A stretch of DNA of 7,774 bases, from positions 1-7,774 of the forward strand of contig CAKPXD010000062.1 of the NCBI GenBank assembly GCA_934201655.1, given 5' to 3'. This document shows, piece after piece, positions 1 through 5,701 of the stretch; the stretch's first letter is position 1; each line of letters starts with the position of its first letter. The DNA comes from an uncultured Streptococcus sp. (GTDB lineage Bacteria; Bacillota; Bacilli; Lactobacillales; Streptococcaceae). The notes beneath the pieces are model-generated. The model was not told the DNA's origin. It saw nothing but the letters and a program-made list of their open reading frames with translations, and made no database searches. The position numbers and the translations under genes are program-made.

Positions 1-93
1 TAATAGGGTTGCAACTTGATCAAATAGTTGCTCTTGATTATCTGCTTCTAAACAAAAAACTAAGTCTTTGCTGAAGAATTGATCTAATCCCAT
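1..93 (-). CDS. PTS sugar transporter EIIA component, N-terminal fragment
   Basis: Only the first 31 codons are in the window; the gene runs off the left edge. The protein begins MGLDQFFSKDLVFCLEADNQ and continues with EQLFDQVATLL. The pattern of a short helix, an FxKDLVFxLEA strand and an EqLFdqVAxLL helix resembles the start of the fructose/mannitol/galactitol-type EIIA domain, which carries phosphate on a histidine and passes it to EIIB during sugar uptake. That His lies further downstream and cannot be seen here. The ATG is preceded by a strong Shine-Dalgarno run (AAGGGAGAAGG on the coding strand, 96-106) and, about 30 nt upstream of the start, by a near-perfect promoter overlapped by a cre site, which fits a sugar PTS operon. 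The gene may be the first of an operon continuing left. The family call rests on 31 residues, so an alternative such as a regulator with a PTS-like domain is possible. Confidence 0.6.
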   Translation of the reverse strand, partial: MGLDQFFSKDLVFCLEADNQEQLFDQVATLL

Positions 94-128
94 GACCTTC
101 TCCCTTCATATTTAACTTTTATGATACA

Positions 129-157
129 AGTATATCACTATATGAAACCGTTGTCAA
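129..157 (-). promoter_or_regulatory. Sigma-A promoter of the PTS EIIA gene
   Basis: Read on the minus strand, a perfect -35 box TTGACA (152-157) is separated by exactly 17 bp from the -10 box TATACT (129-134). The predicted start of transcription is near 122, giving a leader of about 29 nt before the ATG at 93. The DNA upstream of the -35 (about 158-250) is extremely A/T rich and could act as an UP element. Confidence 0.85.
142..156 (+). promoter_or_regulatory. Catabolite-responsive element (cre) for CcpA
   Basis: The plus strand reads ATGAAACCGTTGTCA, which matches every position of the Gram-positive cre consensus WTGNAANCGNWNNCW. The other strand matches at 14 of 15 positions, as expected for a pseudo-palindrome. 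The site covers almost all of the -35 box (152-157) and part of the spacer of the PTS promoter. CcpA bound there should block RNA polymerase, so the inferred effect is repression of the left-end PTS gene when a preferred sugar is present. Confidence 0.8.
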
Positions 158-171
158 TATTTTTTGTTGTA

Positions 172-228
172 TTTTGTTTGATTTTTATTTTTTTTGTTTG
201 ATTTTAAATAGCAAATAATTTTAAATAG
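172..228. repeat. Two pairs of short direct repeats in AT-rich DNA upstream of the PTS promoter
   Basis: A 14-bp repeat TTTTGTTTGATTTT occurs at 172-185 and again at 192-205, a 20-bp period (about two helical turns). A second repeat, ATTTTAAATAG, occurs at 201-211 and 218-228, a 17-bp period, and partly overlaps the first pair. The stretch is almost pure A/T. It could be an UP element or a binding region for an activator of the PTS operon, or chance repetition in low-complexity DNA. No gene is visible between 94 and 276. Confidence 0.5.
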
Positions 229-233
229 TTTTG

Positions 234-273
234 AAAAAAAAATAAAAAAACAGGACATACATCCTGTTTTTTT
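234..273 (-). terminator. Intrinsic terminator downstream of the lipoprotein gene
   Basis: CAGGA (251-255) pairs with TCCTG (262-266) around a 6-nt loop, and the stem is extended by seven A/T pairs (244-250 with 267-273). On the minus strand the hairpin is followed by a long T tract (243 down to 234, ATTTTTTTTT), so it stops transcription coming from the lipoprotein gene, whose stop codon ends at 277. The extended stem also has T7 on the plus-strand side, so it may work in both directions, though no plus-strand gene enters it here. Confidence 0.9.
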
Positions 274-276
274 CTA

Positions 277-888
277 TTAATTTTTTTTCGTAGTCCAACT
301 TTGTTCAATTAATGGAAGCATATCCTTCAACACTTCAGGTGTTCCTTCTAGAGAAACATATCTAAACTTACCATCGTCTGATTTAAAGATCCAGATCACT
401 AGATATTTACCATTTTTAGCAATACAGTTTACGACATAGGCGTCATAACCACCAATTTTTGACTTAGATCCCCAAACTTTAGAGAAATCCTTGCTTTGTT
501 GTTTCGTTTGATAAACACTAGTAGAGACTTGAATGGGATCAAGAGCAGCATATTCACTTTCACTAACACCTAGATGCTCTGGTTTGAAAGTATTTAAGGT
601 TACGATATTGACGTCTGTTCCATCACAGTACTGAATATCATCACCACCCTCAACTTCTGTAAAATGAATCCATGATTTTGGCACTTTTACGTAGCCATAA
701 GCATCTGACCCAATTACCTGTGTATCTTTAATTGTTGATTCGGCTACAGTTGTTGTTTCTTGAGCTGTGGTAGTTTCCTGGACTGTTGTTGTATCTGAAA
801 CTGCTTCTTTTTTAGATTTTGAAGTATTACAAGCAGCGAGGCAAAGGCAACACACTAAAAGTGTAGATAAGCTGACGATTTTTTTCAT
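277..888 (-). CDS. Small Thr-rich lipoprotein of unknown function
   Basis: The 203-residue protein has a classic lipoprotein signal peptide: MKK, a hydrophobic stretch (residues 4-17) and the lipobox LAAC with the lipidated cysteine at 20. It should be anchored on the outer face of the membrane. Residues about 21-56 form a polar linker holding three hexapeptides of the form TTT[VA][QA]E (33-50). The mature domain (about 57-203) starts with GYVKVPKSWIHF, then a DDIQYCDG turn and an NIVTLNTF strand, and ends SWTTKKN. It is rich in beta strands and aromatic residues; a PsbP/Mog1-like alpha-beta fold is only a guess. The start is secure: an AAGGAG Shine-Dalgarno (896-901) lies 7 nt before the ATG. 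The gene has its own promoter after lepA and a strong terminator, so it is probably monocistronic with possible read-through from lepA. I do not recognise a named family and assign no function. Confidence 0.85.
   Translation of the reverse strand: MKKIVSLSTLLVCCLCLAACNTSKSKKEAVSDTTTVQETTTAQETTTVAESTIKDTQVIGSDAYGYVKVPKSWIHFTEVEGGDDIQYCDGTDVNIVTLNTFKPEHLGVSESEYAALDPIQVSTSVYQTKQQSKDFSKVWGSKSKIGGYDAYVVNCIAKNGKYLVIWIFKSDDGKFRYVSLEGTPEVLKDMLPLIEQSWTTKKN
739..792 (-). repeat. Three tandem 18-bp imperfect repeats in the lipoprotein linker
   Basis: Units 739-756, 757-774 and 775-792 encode the consecutive hexapeptides TTTVAE, TTTAQE and TTTVQE (residues 45-50, 39-44 and 33-38). The DNA units differ from each other at several bases but keep the 18-bp period. 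This fits an in-frame duplicated spacer between the lipid anchor and the folded domain, a type of segment that often varies in copy number among strains. Confidence 0.75.
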
Positions 889-909
889 GACCCTTCTCCT
901 TTCACTTCT

Positions 910-938
910 ATTCTAATGAAAGAAAAGATAAGTGTCAA
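910..938 (-). promoter_or_regulatory. Sigma-A promoter of the lipoprotein gene
   Basis: On the minus strand the -35 box TTGACA (933-938) and the -10 box TAGAAT (910-915) are 17 bp apart. Transcription would begin near 903, only about 15 nt before the ATG at 888, just enough to hold the AAGGAG Shine-Dalgarno at 896-901. The promoter lies 24 nt after the lepA stop codon, and no hairpin terminator separates the two genes. Confidence 0.8.
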
Positions 939-961
939 AAGATAACTGTATTAGGAATCAA

Positions 962-2785
962 TTATTCTTCATCCATACTCAAGACACTTAGGAAGGCTTC
1001 TTGAGGAACTTCTACTGATCCAATAGCTTTCATACGCTTTTTACCAGCCTTTTGTTTTTCAAGAAGTTTACGTTTACGCGAAACATCTCCTCCATAACAT
1101 TTGGCAAGAACGTTTTTACGAAGAGCTTTGATATCTGTACGAGCTACAATCTTGTGTCCAATAGCTGCTTGGATTGGAACTTCAAATTGTTGACGTGGAA
1201 TGATTTTCTTAAGCTTATCAACGATGAGTTTTCCACGTTCATAAGCAAAGTCCTTGTGAACGATAAAGCTGAGTGCATCAACCTTGTCTCCATTGAGAAG
1301 GATATCCATTTTAACCAGTTTAGATGGACGATACTCTGACAGTTCATAGTCAAAGCTTGCATAGCCACGTGTTGAAGATTTGAGCTTATCAAAGAAATCA
1401 AAGACAATCTCAGCTAGTGGAATTTGATAGATAACATTGACACGATTATCATCGATATAGTCCATCGTGACAAAGTCACCACGTTTGCGCTGAGCTAGTT
1501 CCATAACAGCTCCTACAAATTCCTGTGGTACCATGATTTGTGCTTTAACATAAGGTTCTTCAATAGTCGCAATTTTGGTTGGGTCGGGAAACTCGGATGG
1601 ATTCGATACATCCATAGACTCACCATCAGTCTGATTGACCTTGTAAATAACGGATGGTGCAGTCATGATCAAGTCAATGTTGAACTCACGTTCCAAACGT
1701 TCTTGAATAACATCCATATGAAGGAGACCCAAGAATCCACAACGGAAACCAAAACCAAGAGCTTGCGATGTTTCGGGTTCAAACTGAAGACTAGCATCGT
1801 TCAACTGCAATTTTTCAAGGGCTTCACGAAGGTCATTGTATTTATTTGACTCGATTGGATAAAGACCTGCGAAAACCATCGGATTCATCTGCTTATATCC
1901 AGATAGGGGTTCTGAAGCAGGGTTCGCCGCCAAGGTAACTGTATCACCGACACGAGTGTCTTGAACAGTTTTGATAGATGCTGCAATATAACCAACGTCA
2001 CCTGTCGCAAGGAAGTCACGTCCTACTGATTTGGGTGTGAATATTCCGACCTCAGTAACATCAAAGGTTTTACCATTGCTCATGAGCTGAATCTTATCAC
2101 CAGGCTTAACAACTCCATCCATGACACGAACTTGGAGGATAACACCACGATAAGCATCGTAAACTGAGTCAAAAATCAAAGCTTTTAATGGTGCTGATAC
2201 ATCACCAGTTGGTGCTGGAACTTTTTCTACAATTTGCTCTAAAATATCTTCAATTCCAATCCCAGCTTTTGCTGAAGCTAATACAGCCTCACTAGCATCC
2301 AGACCGATGACATCTTCAATTTCTGTACGCACGCGCTCTGGATCTGCAGCAGGCAAGTCAATCTTGTTAATAACTGGAAGGATCTCCAAATCATTATCTA
2401 AGGCAAGGTAAACGTTAGCTAATGTTTGAGCCTCAATCCCTTGGGCAGCATCGACAACCAATATAGCTCCCTCACAGGCAGCTAGAGAACGCGATACCTC
2501 ATAAGTGAAGTCCACGTGTCCTGGTGTGTCAATCAGGTGAAAAATATATGTTTCGCCGTCTTTGGCAGTATAATTAAGCTCGATGGCATTCAGTTTGATA
2601 GTAATCCCACGCTCTCTCTCTAGGTCCATACTATCTAGAAGCTGAGCTTGCATTTCACGACTAGAAACCGTCTCTGTAGCCTCCAAAATACGGTCCGCCA
2701 ATGTTGACTTCCCATGGTCAATGTGAGCGATAATGGAAAAGTTTCGGATCTTCTCCTGACGTTTTTTCAATTCTTCTAAATTCAA
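962..2785 (-). CDS. lepA: Elongation factor 4 (LepA), ribosome back-translocating GTPase
   Basis: EF-4 is a ribosome-associated translational GTPase related to EF-G. It is thought to remobilise stalled ribosomes and affect initiation and ribosome assembly, and acts in the cytoplasm or at the membrane. The 607 residues match the family length. The G domain shows G1 AHIDHGKS (20-27), the RGIT switch (59-62), G3 DTPGH (86-90), G4 NKID (140-143) and G5 SAK (170-172). EF-G-like domains II, III and V follow, with the LepA-specific C-terminal domain ending in [11 protein letters not shown] (about 563-573) and the basic [10 protein letters not shown] (about 577-586). The start codon is TTG: it begins the family-typical [24 protein letters not shown] sequence in pieces seen at residues 2-24, a Shine-Dalgarno lies 7 nt upstream, and there is no ATG in reach. 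The gene has its own promoter after the phosphoesterase gene. It looks intact. Confidence 0.98.
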   Translation of the reverse strand: MNLEELKKRQEKIRNFSIIAHIDHGKSTLADRILEATETVSSREMQAQLLDSMDLERERGITIKLNAIELNYTAKDGETYIFHLIDTPGHVDFTYEVSRSLAACEGAILVVDAAQGIEAQTLANVYLALDNDLEILPVINKIDLPAADPERVRTEIEDVIGLDASEAVLASAKAGIGIEDILEQIVEKVPAPTGDVSAPLKALIFDSVYDAYRGVILQVRVMDGVVKPGDKIQLMSNGKTFDVTEVGIFTPKSVGRDFLATGDVGYIAASIKTVQDTRVGDTVTLAANPASEPLSGYKQMNPMVFAGLYPIESNKYNDLREALEKLQLNDASLQFEPETSQALGFGFRCGFLGLLHMDVIQERLEREFNIDLIMTAPSVIYKVNQTDGESMDVSNPSEFPDPTKIATIEEPYVKAQIMVPQEFVGAVMELAQRKRGDFVTMDYIDDNRVNVIYQIPLAEIVFDFFDKLKSSTRGYASFDYELSEYRPSKLVKMDILLNGDKVDALSFIVHKDFAYERGKLIVDKLKKIIPRQQFEVPIQAAIGHKIVARTDIKALRKNVLAKCYGGDVSRKRKLLEKQKAGKKRMKAIGSVEVPQEAFLSVLSMDEE

Positions 2786-2792
2786 GATTCTC

Positions 2793-2798
2793 TTCCTT
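2793..2798 (-). promoter_or_regulatory. Ribosome binding site that fixes the TTG start of lepA
   Basis: AAGGAA, inside the purine run GAAAGGAAGAG on the coding strand, lies 7 nt before the TTG at 2785-2783. Codons in frame upstream (ATC, AGA, AAG, AGG, GAA, CCT) include no ATG or GTG, and the first in-frame Met downstream falls inside the G domain after the P-loop. The TTG is therefore the only sensible start. Confidence 0.8.
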
Positions 2799-2799
2799 T

Positions 2800-2857
2800 C
2801 AGGGTATCTATTAATTATAAATTGTTTTTATGTTTTTGACAAGACCATAATACCCTG
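2800..2857. repeat. 8-bp inverted repeat flanking the lepA promoter
   Basis: CAGGGTAT at 2800-2807 and its exact reverse complement ATACCCTG at 2850-2857 bracket the whole lepA promoter, with 42 bp between the arms. In transcription order one arm lies just upstream of the -35 and the other covers the predicted start of transcription just before the Shine-Dalgarno. It could be a paired operator or a hairpin that forms only in read-through transcripts from the upstream operon. It has no T tract and is not a terminator. Chance is possible. Confidence 0.45.
2814..2842 (-). promoter_or_regulatory. Sigma-A promoter of lepA
   Basis: On the minus strand the -35 box TTGTCA (2837-2842) and a perfect -10 box TATAAT (2814-2819) are separated by 17 bp of A-rich DNA. 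The predicted start of transcription is near 2807, giving a leader of about 22 nt. The promoter fills most of the gap between the phosphoesterase gene and lepA and makes lepA at least partly independent of the upstream operon. Confidence 0.85.
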
Positions 2858-2866
2858 TAGAGAGTA

Positions 2867-3595
2867 TTAATCTTCAGCAACAAAGCCGTCGTTTTCAATG
2901 AAATAGTGGTCTGTCATACCTTGGTCTGTAAAGACAATTCCATGAAGGACACCACCATAGACAGCTCCTCCATCCATTCCGATTTTTCCATCTTCTGTCA
3001 TCCAAAGTTCTGCAGTTCCTGGTTTTTGTTCCAAAAGTCCGTAGACTGGTGTATGCCCAAAGACAATTGTTTTCCCTGTATGATTAACTGCTTCGTGGAA
3101 TGGTTTTCTGAGCCAGACTTTCTTGTAATCTGTAGTTTCATGCCAATCATCCAAGGTTAGATCAATTCCAGCATGAACAAAGATATACTGATCCGTTTCA
3201 ATCACAAATGGCATTTGTCGGATAAAAGCAACCAAGTCTGCTGCTTCAGTTTCTACACGCTTGGCATCTGCTACTCCATCTACTGGTGCATCCAGTGGAC
3301 GCCCCAAAATAGAATTAATAGTTGTATCCCCACCATTACGACGATAGTGGTCATAGCTTTCTTCAGGATTATCCAACCAAGTTAAAAACATGTACTCGTG
3401 ATTTCCTGAAATGCAAATCGCTCCTTGATTTTCTACTAAATCTTTGACCATTTCAAGAACACGACGACTATCTTCTCCTCTATCAATCAAATCTCCAAGA
3501 AAGAGTAATTGAGTTTTGCCATCCCATGTTTTAAGAAGATCTTCAAGCATTCCTGCTTTTCCGTGAACATCTCCAATTACATAATAGTCTGTCAT
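2867..3595 (-). CDS. PPP-family metallophosphoesterase (Ser/Thr phosphatase or Ap4A hydrolase-like)
   Basis: This 242-residue calcineurin-like phosphoesterase has the full set of metal and phosphate motifs in order: GDVHG (8-12), GDLIDRG (34-40), GNHE (64-67), HAG (141-143) and GHTP (180-183). These residues bind a two-metal centre (Mn or Fe/Zn) and the phosphate. The GDxHG/GDxxDRG/GNHE spacing and the size fit the bacterial PrpE/PphA/ApaH group, which includes Ser/Thr/Tyr protein phosphatases and symmetrical Ap4A hydrolases; the substrate cannot be told from sequence. There is no signal peptide or membrane segment, so it is cytoplasmic. The ATG directly abuts the TAA of recN (TAAATG), and its Shine-Dalgarno AAGGAG (3602-3607) lies inside the end of recN, 6 nt before the start. 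It is probably the last gene of the long operon and translationally coupled to recN. Confidence 0.9.
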   Translation of the reverse strand: MTDYYVIGDVHGKAGMLEDLLKTWDGKTQLLFLGDLIDRGEDSRRVLEMVKDLVENQGAICISGNHEYMFLTWLDNPEESYDHYRRNGGDTTINSILGRPLDAPVDGVADAKRVETEAADLVAFIRQMPFVIETDQYIFVHAGIDLTLDDWHETTDYKKVWLRKPFHEAVNHTGKTIVFGHTPVYGLLEQKPGTAELWMTEDGKIGMDGGAVYGGVLHGIVFTDQGMTDHYFIENDGFVAED

Positions 3596-5263
3596 TTATT
3601 TCTCCTTACTTTGCAACAATTCTCTCGCTTGACTAAGTGCAGCTTCAGTAACATTCTCACCAGCCAACATTTTAGCAACTTCTTCCACCCTTTCTTCAAC
3701 TGTCAACAAGCGAACTGTTGAAACAGTTGAATAGTCATTACTAATCTTTTCAATAAAGAACTGATAATCTGCGATCGCAATGACTTGAGGAAGATGAGAT
3801 ATAGCTAATACTTGGCCGTGCTGACCAATTTTATGAATCTTTTGAGCAATTGCTTGGGCTACACGACCTGAAACTCCTGTGTCCACTTCATCAAATACAA
3901 TGCTGGTCTTACCTTCCTTACGAGAAAAAGCAGACTTGATCGCCAACATGAGGCGAGATAACTCTCCTCCAGAAGCTACTTTAACCAATGGTTTAAAGTC
4001 TTCTCCAGGGTTGGTGGAGATGTAAAATTCAACACTTTCATTTCCTTCACGAGTAAACTTACCTTTATTAAATTGAACCTGAAATCGAGCCTTATCCATA
4101 TAAAGGTCTTTGAGTTCTTGCTGAATCTCAATTTCTAATTGTTGAGCTAAGTTATGTCGAGCAGATGCAAGCTTAGTTGCTAAGTCAACTAGACTTACTT
4201 CCAATTTTTTGAGTTCTGCTTCCATATCATCTGAAGATAAATGATTGCCAGTCAAAAGGTTGTATTCTTCTGTGATTTTAGCAAAGTACATCAAGACATC
4301 GTCAACATTCCCACCATACTTACGTGTAATTGCGTGAATGAGATCTAAACGGCTTTCAATCTGCATTAGACGATTACCATCGAAATCAAGACTTTCAATA
4401 ATATCCTCTAAACGTTTAGTAACATCTTCTAGAACATAATAAGATTCAGATAAGGAAGTAGAAATTTCACGATATTCTACATCATAGTCTTCTAAACTTT
4501 CCATATCATTCATAGCTGAACGCACGTTAGCTAGACTTGAAAATTCTTCATTATCTAACATTGTATAAGCATTAGTCAACGTATCAGCAATATGTTTATG
4601 ATTTAGAAGTTTATCTCGTTCTTGGTTTAGTTTGAGGTCTTCACCTGGCTGTAAGGACGCAGATTCAATTTCAGCCATCTGAAATTCCAACATTTCAATA
4701 CGAGCCTTGTGCTCTTCTTGATTTTTCTTAATCTCAAGAAGTTGCTTACGCATTTTACGATAAGCATCAAAGTTTGTCTGATAGGCTTGCTTCAGTTCCA
4801 GAAAATCTGCATCACCAAAACCATCAAGCATCTGAATATGCAATTGGGGACGCATTAACTCTTCTTGATCATGTTGGCCATGGATATCAACAAGATACTG
4901 TCCAATTGAGCGAAGAACAGATAGATTAACCATCTGTCCATTGACACGACTAACACTACGCCCGTTTTGTAAAATTTCACGACGGATGATGATTTCATCA
5001 CCTAACTCTATTCCTTGCTCATCAAAAATCATTTGCAAAGCATGACTGTTTTCAACCGAGAAAAGACCTTCGATTTCAGCCTTAGGAGCACCATGACGAA
5101 TGACGTCCGTTGCGGCTCTTGCTCCCAGCATCATATTCATAGCATCGATGATGATAGACTTCCCAGCACCGGTTTCCCCCGTCAGAACTGTCATTCCCTT
5201 CTCAAAATTAAGTGAAATAGCCTCAATGATGGCAAAGTTTTTAATTGAAATTTCAAGTAACAT
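3596..5263 (-). CDS. recN: DNA repair protein RecN (SMC-like ATPase)
   Basis: RecN is an SMC/Rad50-like ATPase recruited early to double-strand breaks. It tethers DNA ends and supports RecA-dependent recombination and, in naturally competent bacteria, transformation. The 555 residues are the normal family length. The N-terminal head has Walker A GETGAGKS (29-36) and the conserved VDIHGQHDQE loop (125-134). Residues about 155-390 are two mostly helical coiled-coil arms around a short hinge. The C-terminal head has the ABC signature VASGGELSR (429-437), Walker B IVFDEVD (455-461) and the switch region ISHLPQV (488-494). It starts with ATG 6 nt after the argR stop, with a modest AGGA Shine-Dalgarno (5268-5271) only 4 nt before it, suggesting coupling to argR translation. 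The argR-recN order matches Bacillus (ahrC-recN). The gene is intact. Confidence 0.97.
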   Translation of the reverse strand: MLLEISIKNFAIIEAISLNFEKGMTVLTGETGAGKSIIIDAMNMMLGARAATDVIRHGAPKAEIEGLFSVENSHALQMIFDEQGIELGDEIIIRREILQNGRSVSRVNGQMVNLSVLRSIGQYLVDIHGQHDQEELMRPQLHIQMLDGFGDADFLELKQAYQTNFDAYRKMRKQLLEIKKNQEEHKARIEMLEFQMAEIESASLQPGEDLKLNQERDKLLNHKHIADTLTNAYTMLDNEEFSSLANVRSAMNDMESLEDYDVEYREISTSLSESYYVLEDVTKRLEDIIESLDFDGNRLMQIESRLDLIHAITRKYGGNVDDVLMYFAKITEEYNLLTGNHLSSDDMEAELKKLEVSLVDLATKLASARHNLAQQLEIEIQQELKDLYMDKARFQVQFNKGKFTREGNESVEFYISTNPGEDFKPLVKVASGGELSRLMLAIKSAFSRKEGKTSIVFDEVDTGVSGRVAQAIAQKIHKIGQHGQVLAISHLPQVIAIADYQFFIEKISNDYSTVSTVRLLTVEERVEEVAKMLAGENVTEAALSQARELLQSKEK

Positions 5264-5269
5264 AAGGTC

Positions 5270-5701
5270 CTACCACTTTTTAACTTGCTCAACAATCTCT
5301 ATAGCTGCTTCTTCAGTTCGCGCCACAATTAAAATTGAGTTATCATCTGCTAAACAGCTAAAAATCATATCCGAAAATGTTTGAGTCAATTGACTTTTAA
5401 CAAAAATTGTATTCCCAGGAATAACATCTAAGTTGATGAGATTACCCATTCTTTCGAAACTTTCGATATTGTTCTCAGCTAACTGTAAACTTTTAACTAC
5501 TGACTTTGGTAATTCATAGACATATGTATTGTCTTTCAAAGGAATTTTTACAATCCCTAGTTCTTTGATATCACGTGAAACAGTTGCTTGAGTAGCAGAA
5601 ATCCCTGCTTCTCTCAAGTGTTCAACGATTTCTTCTTGTGTGCCGATTTGATAGTCAGTCACAAATCTTCTAATCTTTTCAAGTCTTTCTTTTTTATTCA
5701 T
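5270..5701 (-). CDS. argR: ArgR/AhrC-family arginine-responsive regulator, atypical effector site
   Basis: Proteins of this family form hexamers that bind ARG boxes and, with arginine as co-repressor, control arginine synthesis and breakdown. The 143 residues are slightly short for the family (about 150). The N-terminal winged helix-turn-helix is well conserved, including ATQATVSRDIKELGI (36-50) with the DNA-contacting Ser-Arg at 42-43. The C-terminal oligomerisation domain keeps PGN (95-97) and the two aspartates (119-120), but residues around them differ from the Bacillus and E. coli pattern (see findings). Streptococci carry several ArgR paralogues; the copy beside recN corresponds in position to Bacillus ahrC, so ahrC is an equally good name. 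Its ATG overlaps the end of tlyA by 8 nt (ATGAATAA) and no strong Shine-Dalgarno precedes it, which suggests coupled translation. Confidence 0.92.
   Translation of the reverse strand: MNKKERLEKIRRFVTDYQIGTQEEIVEHLREAGISATQATVSRDIKELGIVKIPLKDNTYVYELPKSVVKSLQLAENNIESFERMGNLINLDVIPGNTIFVKSQLTQTFSDMIFSCLADDNSILIVARTEEAAIEIVEQVKKW

Noticed and set aside
903..934. CACTT/AAGTG pairing as a terminator after lepA
   Set aside because: The stem is only 5 bp with a long loop and no T tract, and it overlaps the lipoprotein promoter and ribosome binding site.
1052..1849. Plus-strand and alternative minus-strand open frames inside lepA (1052-1339, 1538-1849, 1144-1407)
   Set aside because: They lie in the antisense or shifted frame of a fully conserved lepA, show Cys/Phe/Ser-rich low-quality composition and resemble no domain. 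They are shadows of the real gene.
2906..3721. Plus-strand open frames opposite the phosphoesterase and recN
   Set aside because: They are antisense to well-supported genes, with aromatic- and Cys-rich translations and no good ribosome binding site or promoter that I can see.
5384..5395. Perfect 12-bp palindrome AGTCAATTGACT inside argR
   Set aside because: It is tempting as an autoregulatory operator, but it lies within the coding region, does not fit the ARG-box pattern and has no symmetric flanks. A single palindrome of this length in several kilobases of AT-rich DNA is not compelling.
5361..5395. Possible internal promoter within argR (TTGACT followed by TATGAT on the minus strand)
   Set aside because: The spacing between the two boxes is only about 14 bp, too short for a sigma-A promoter.
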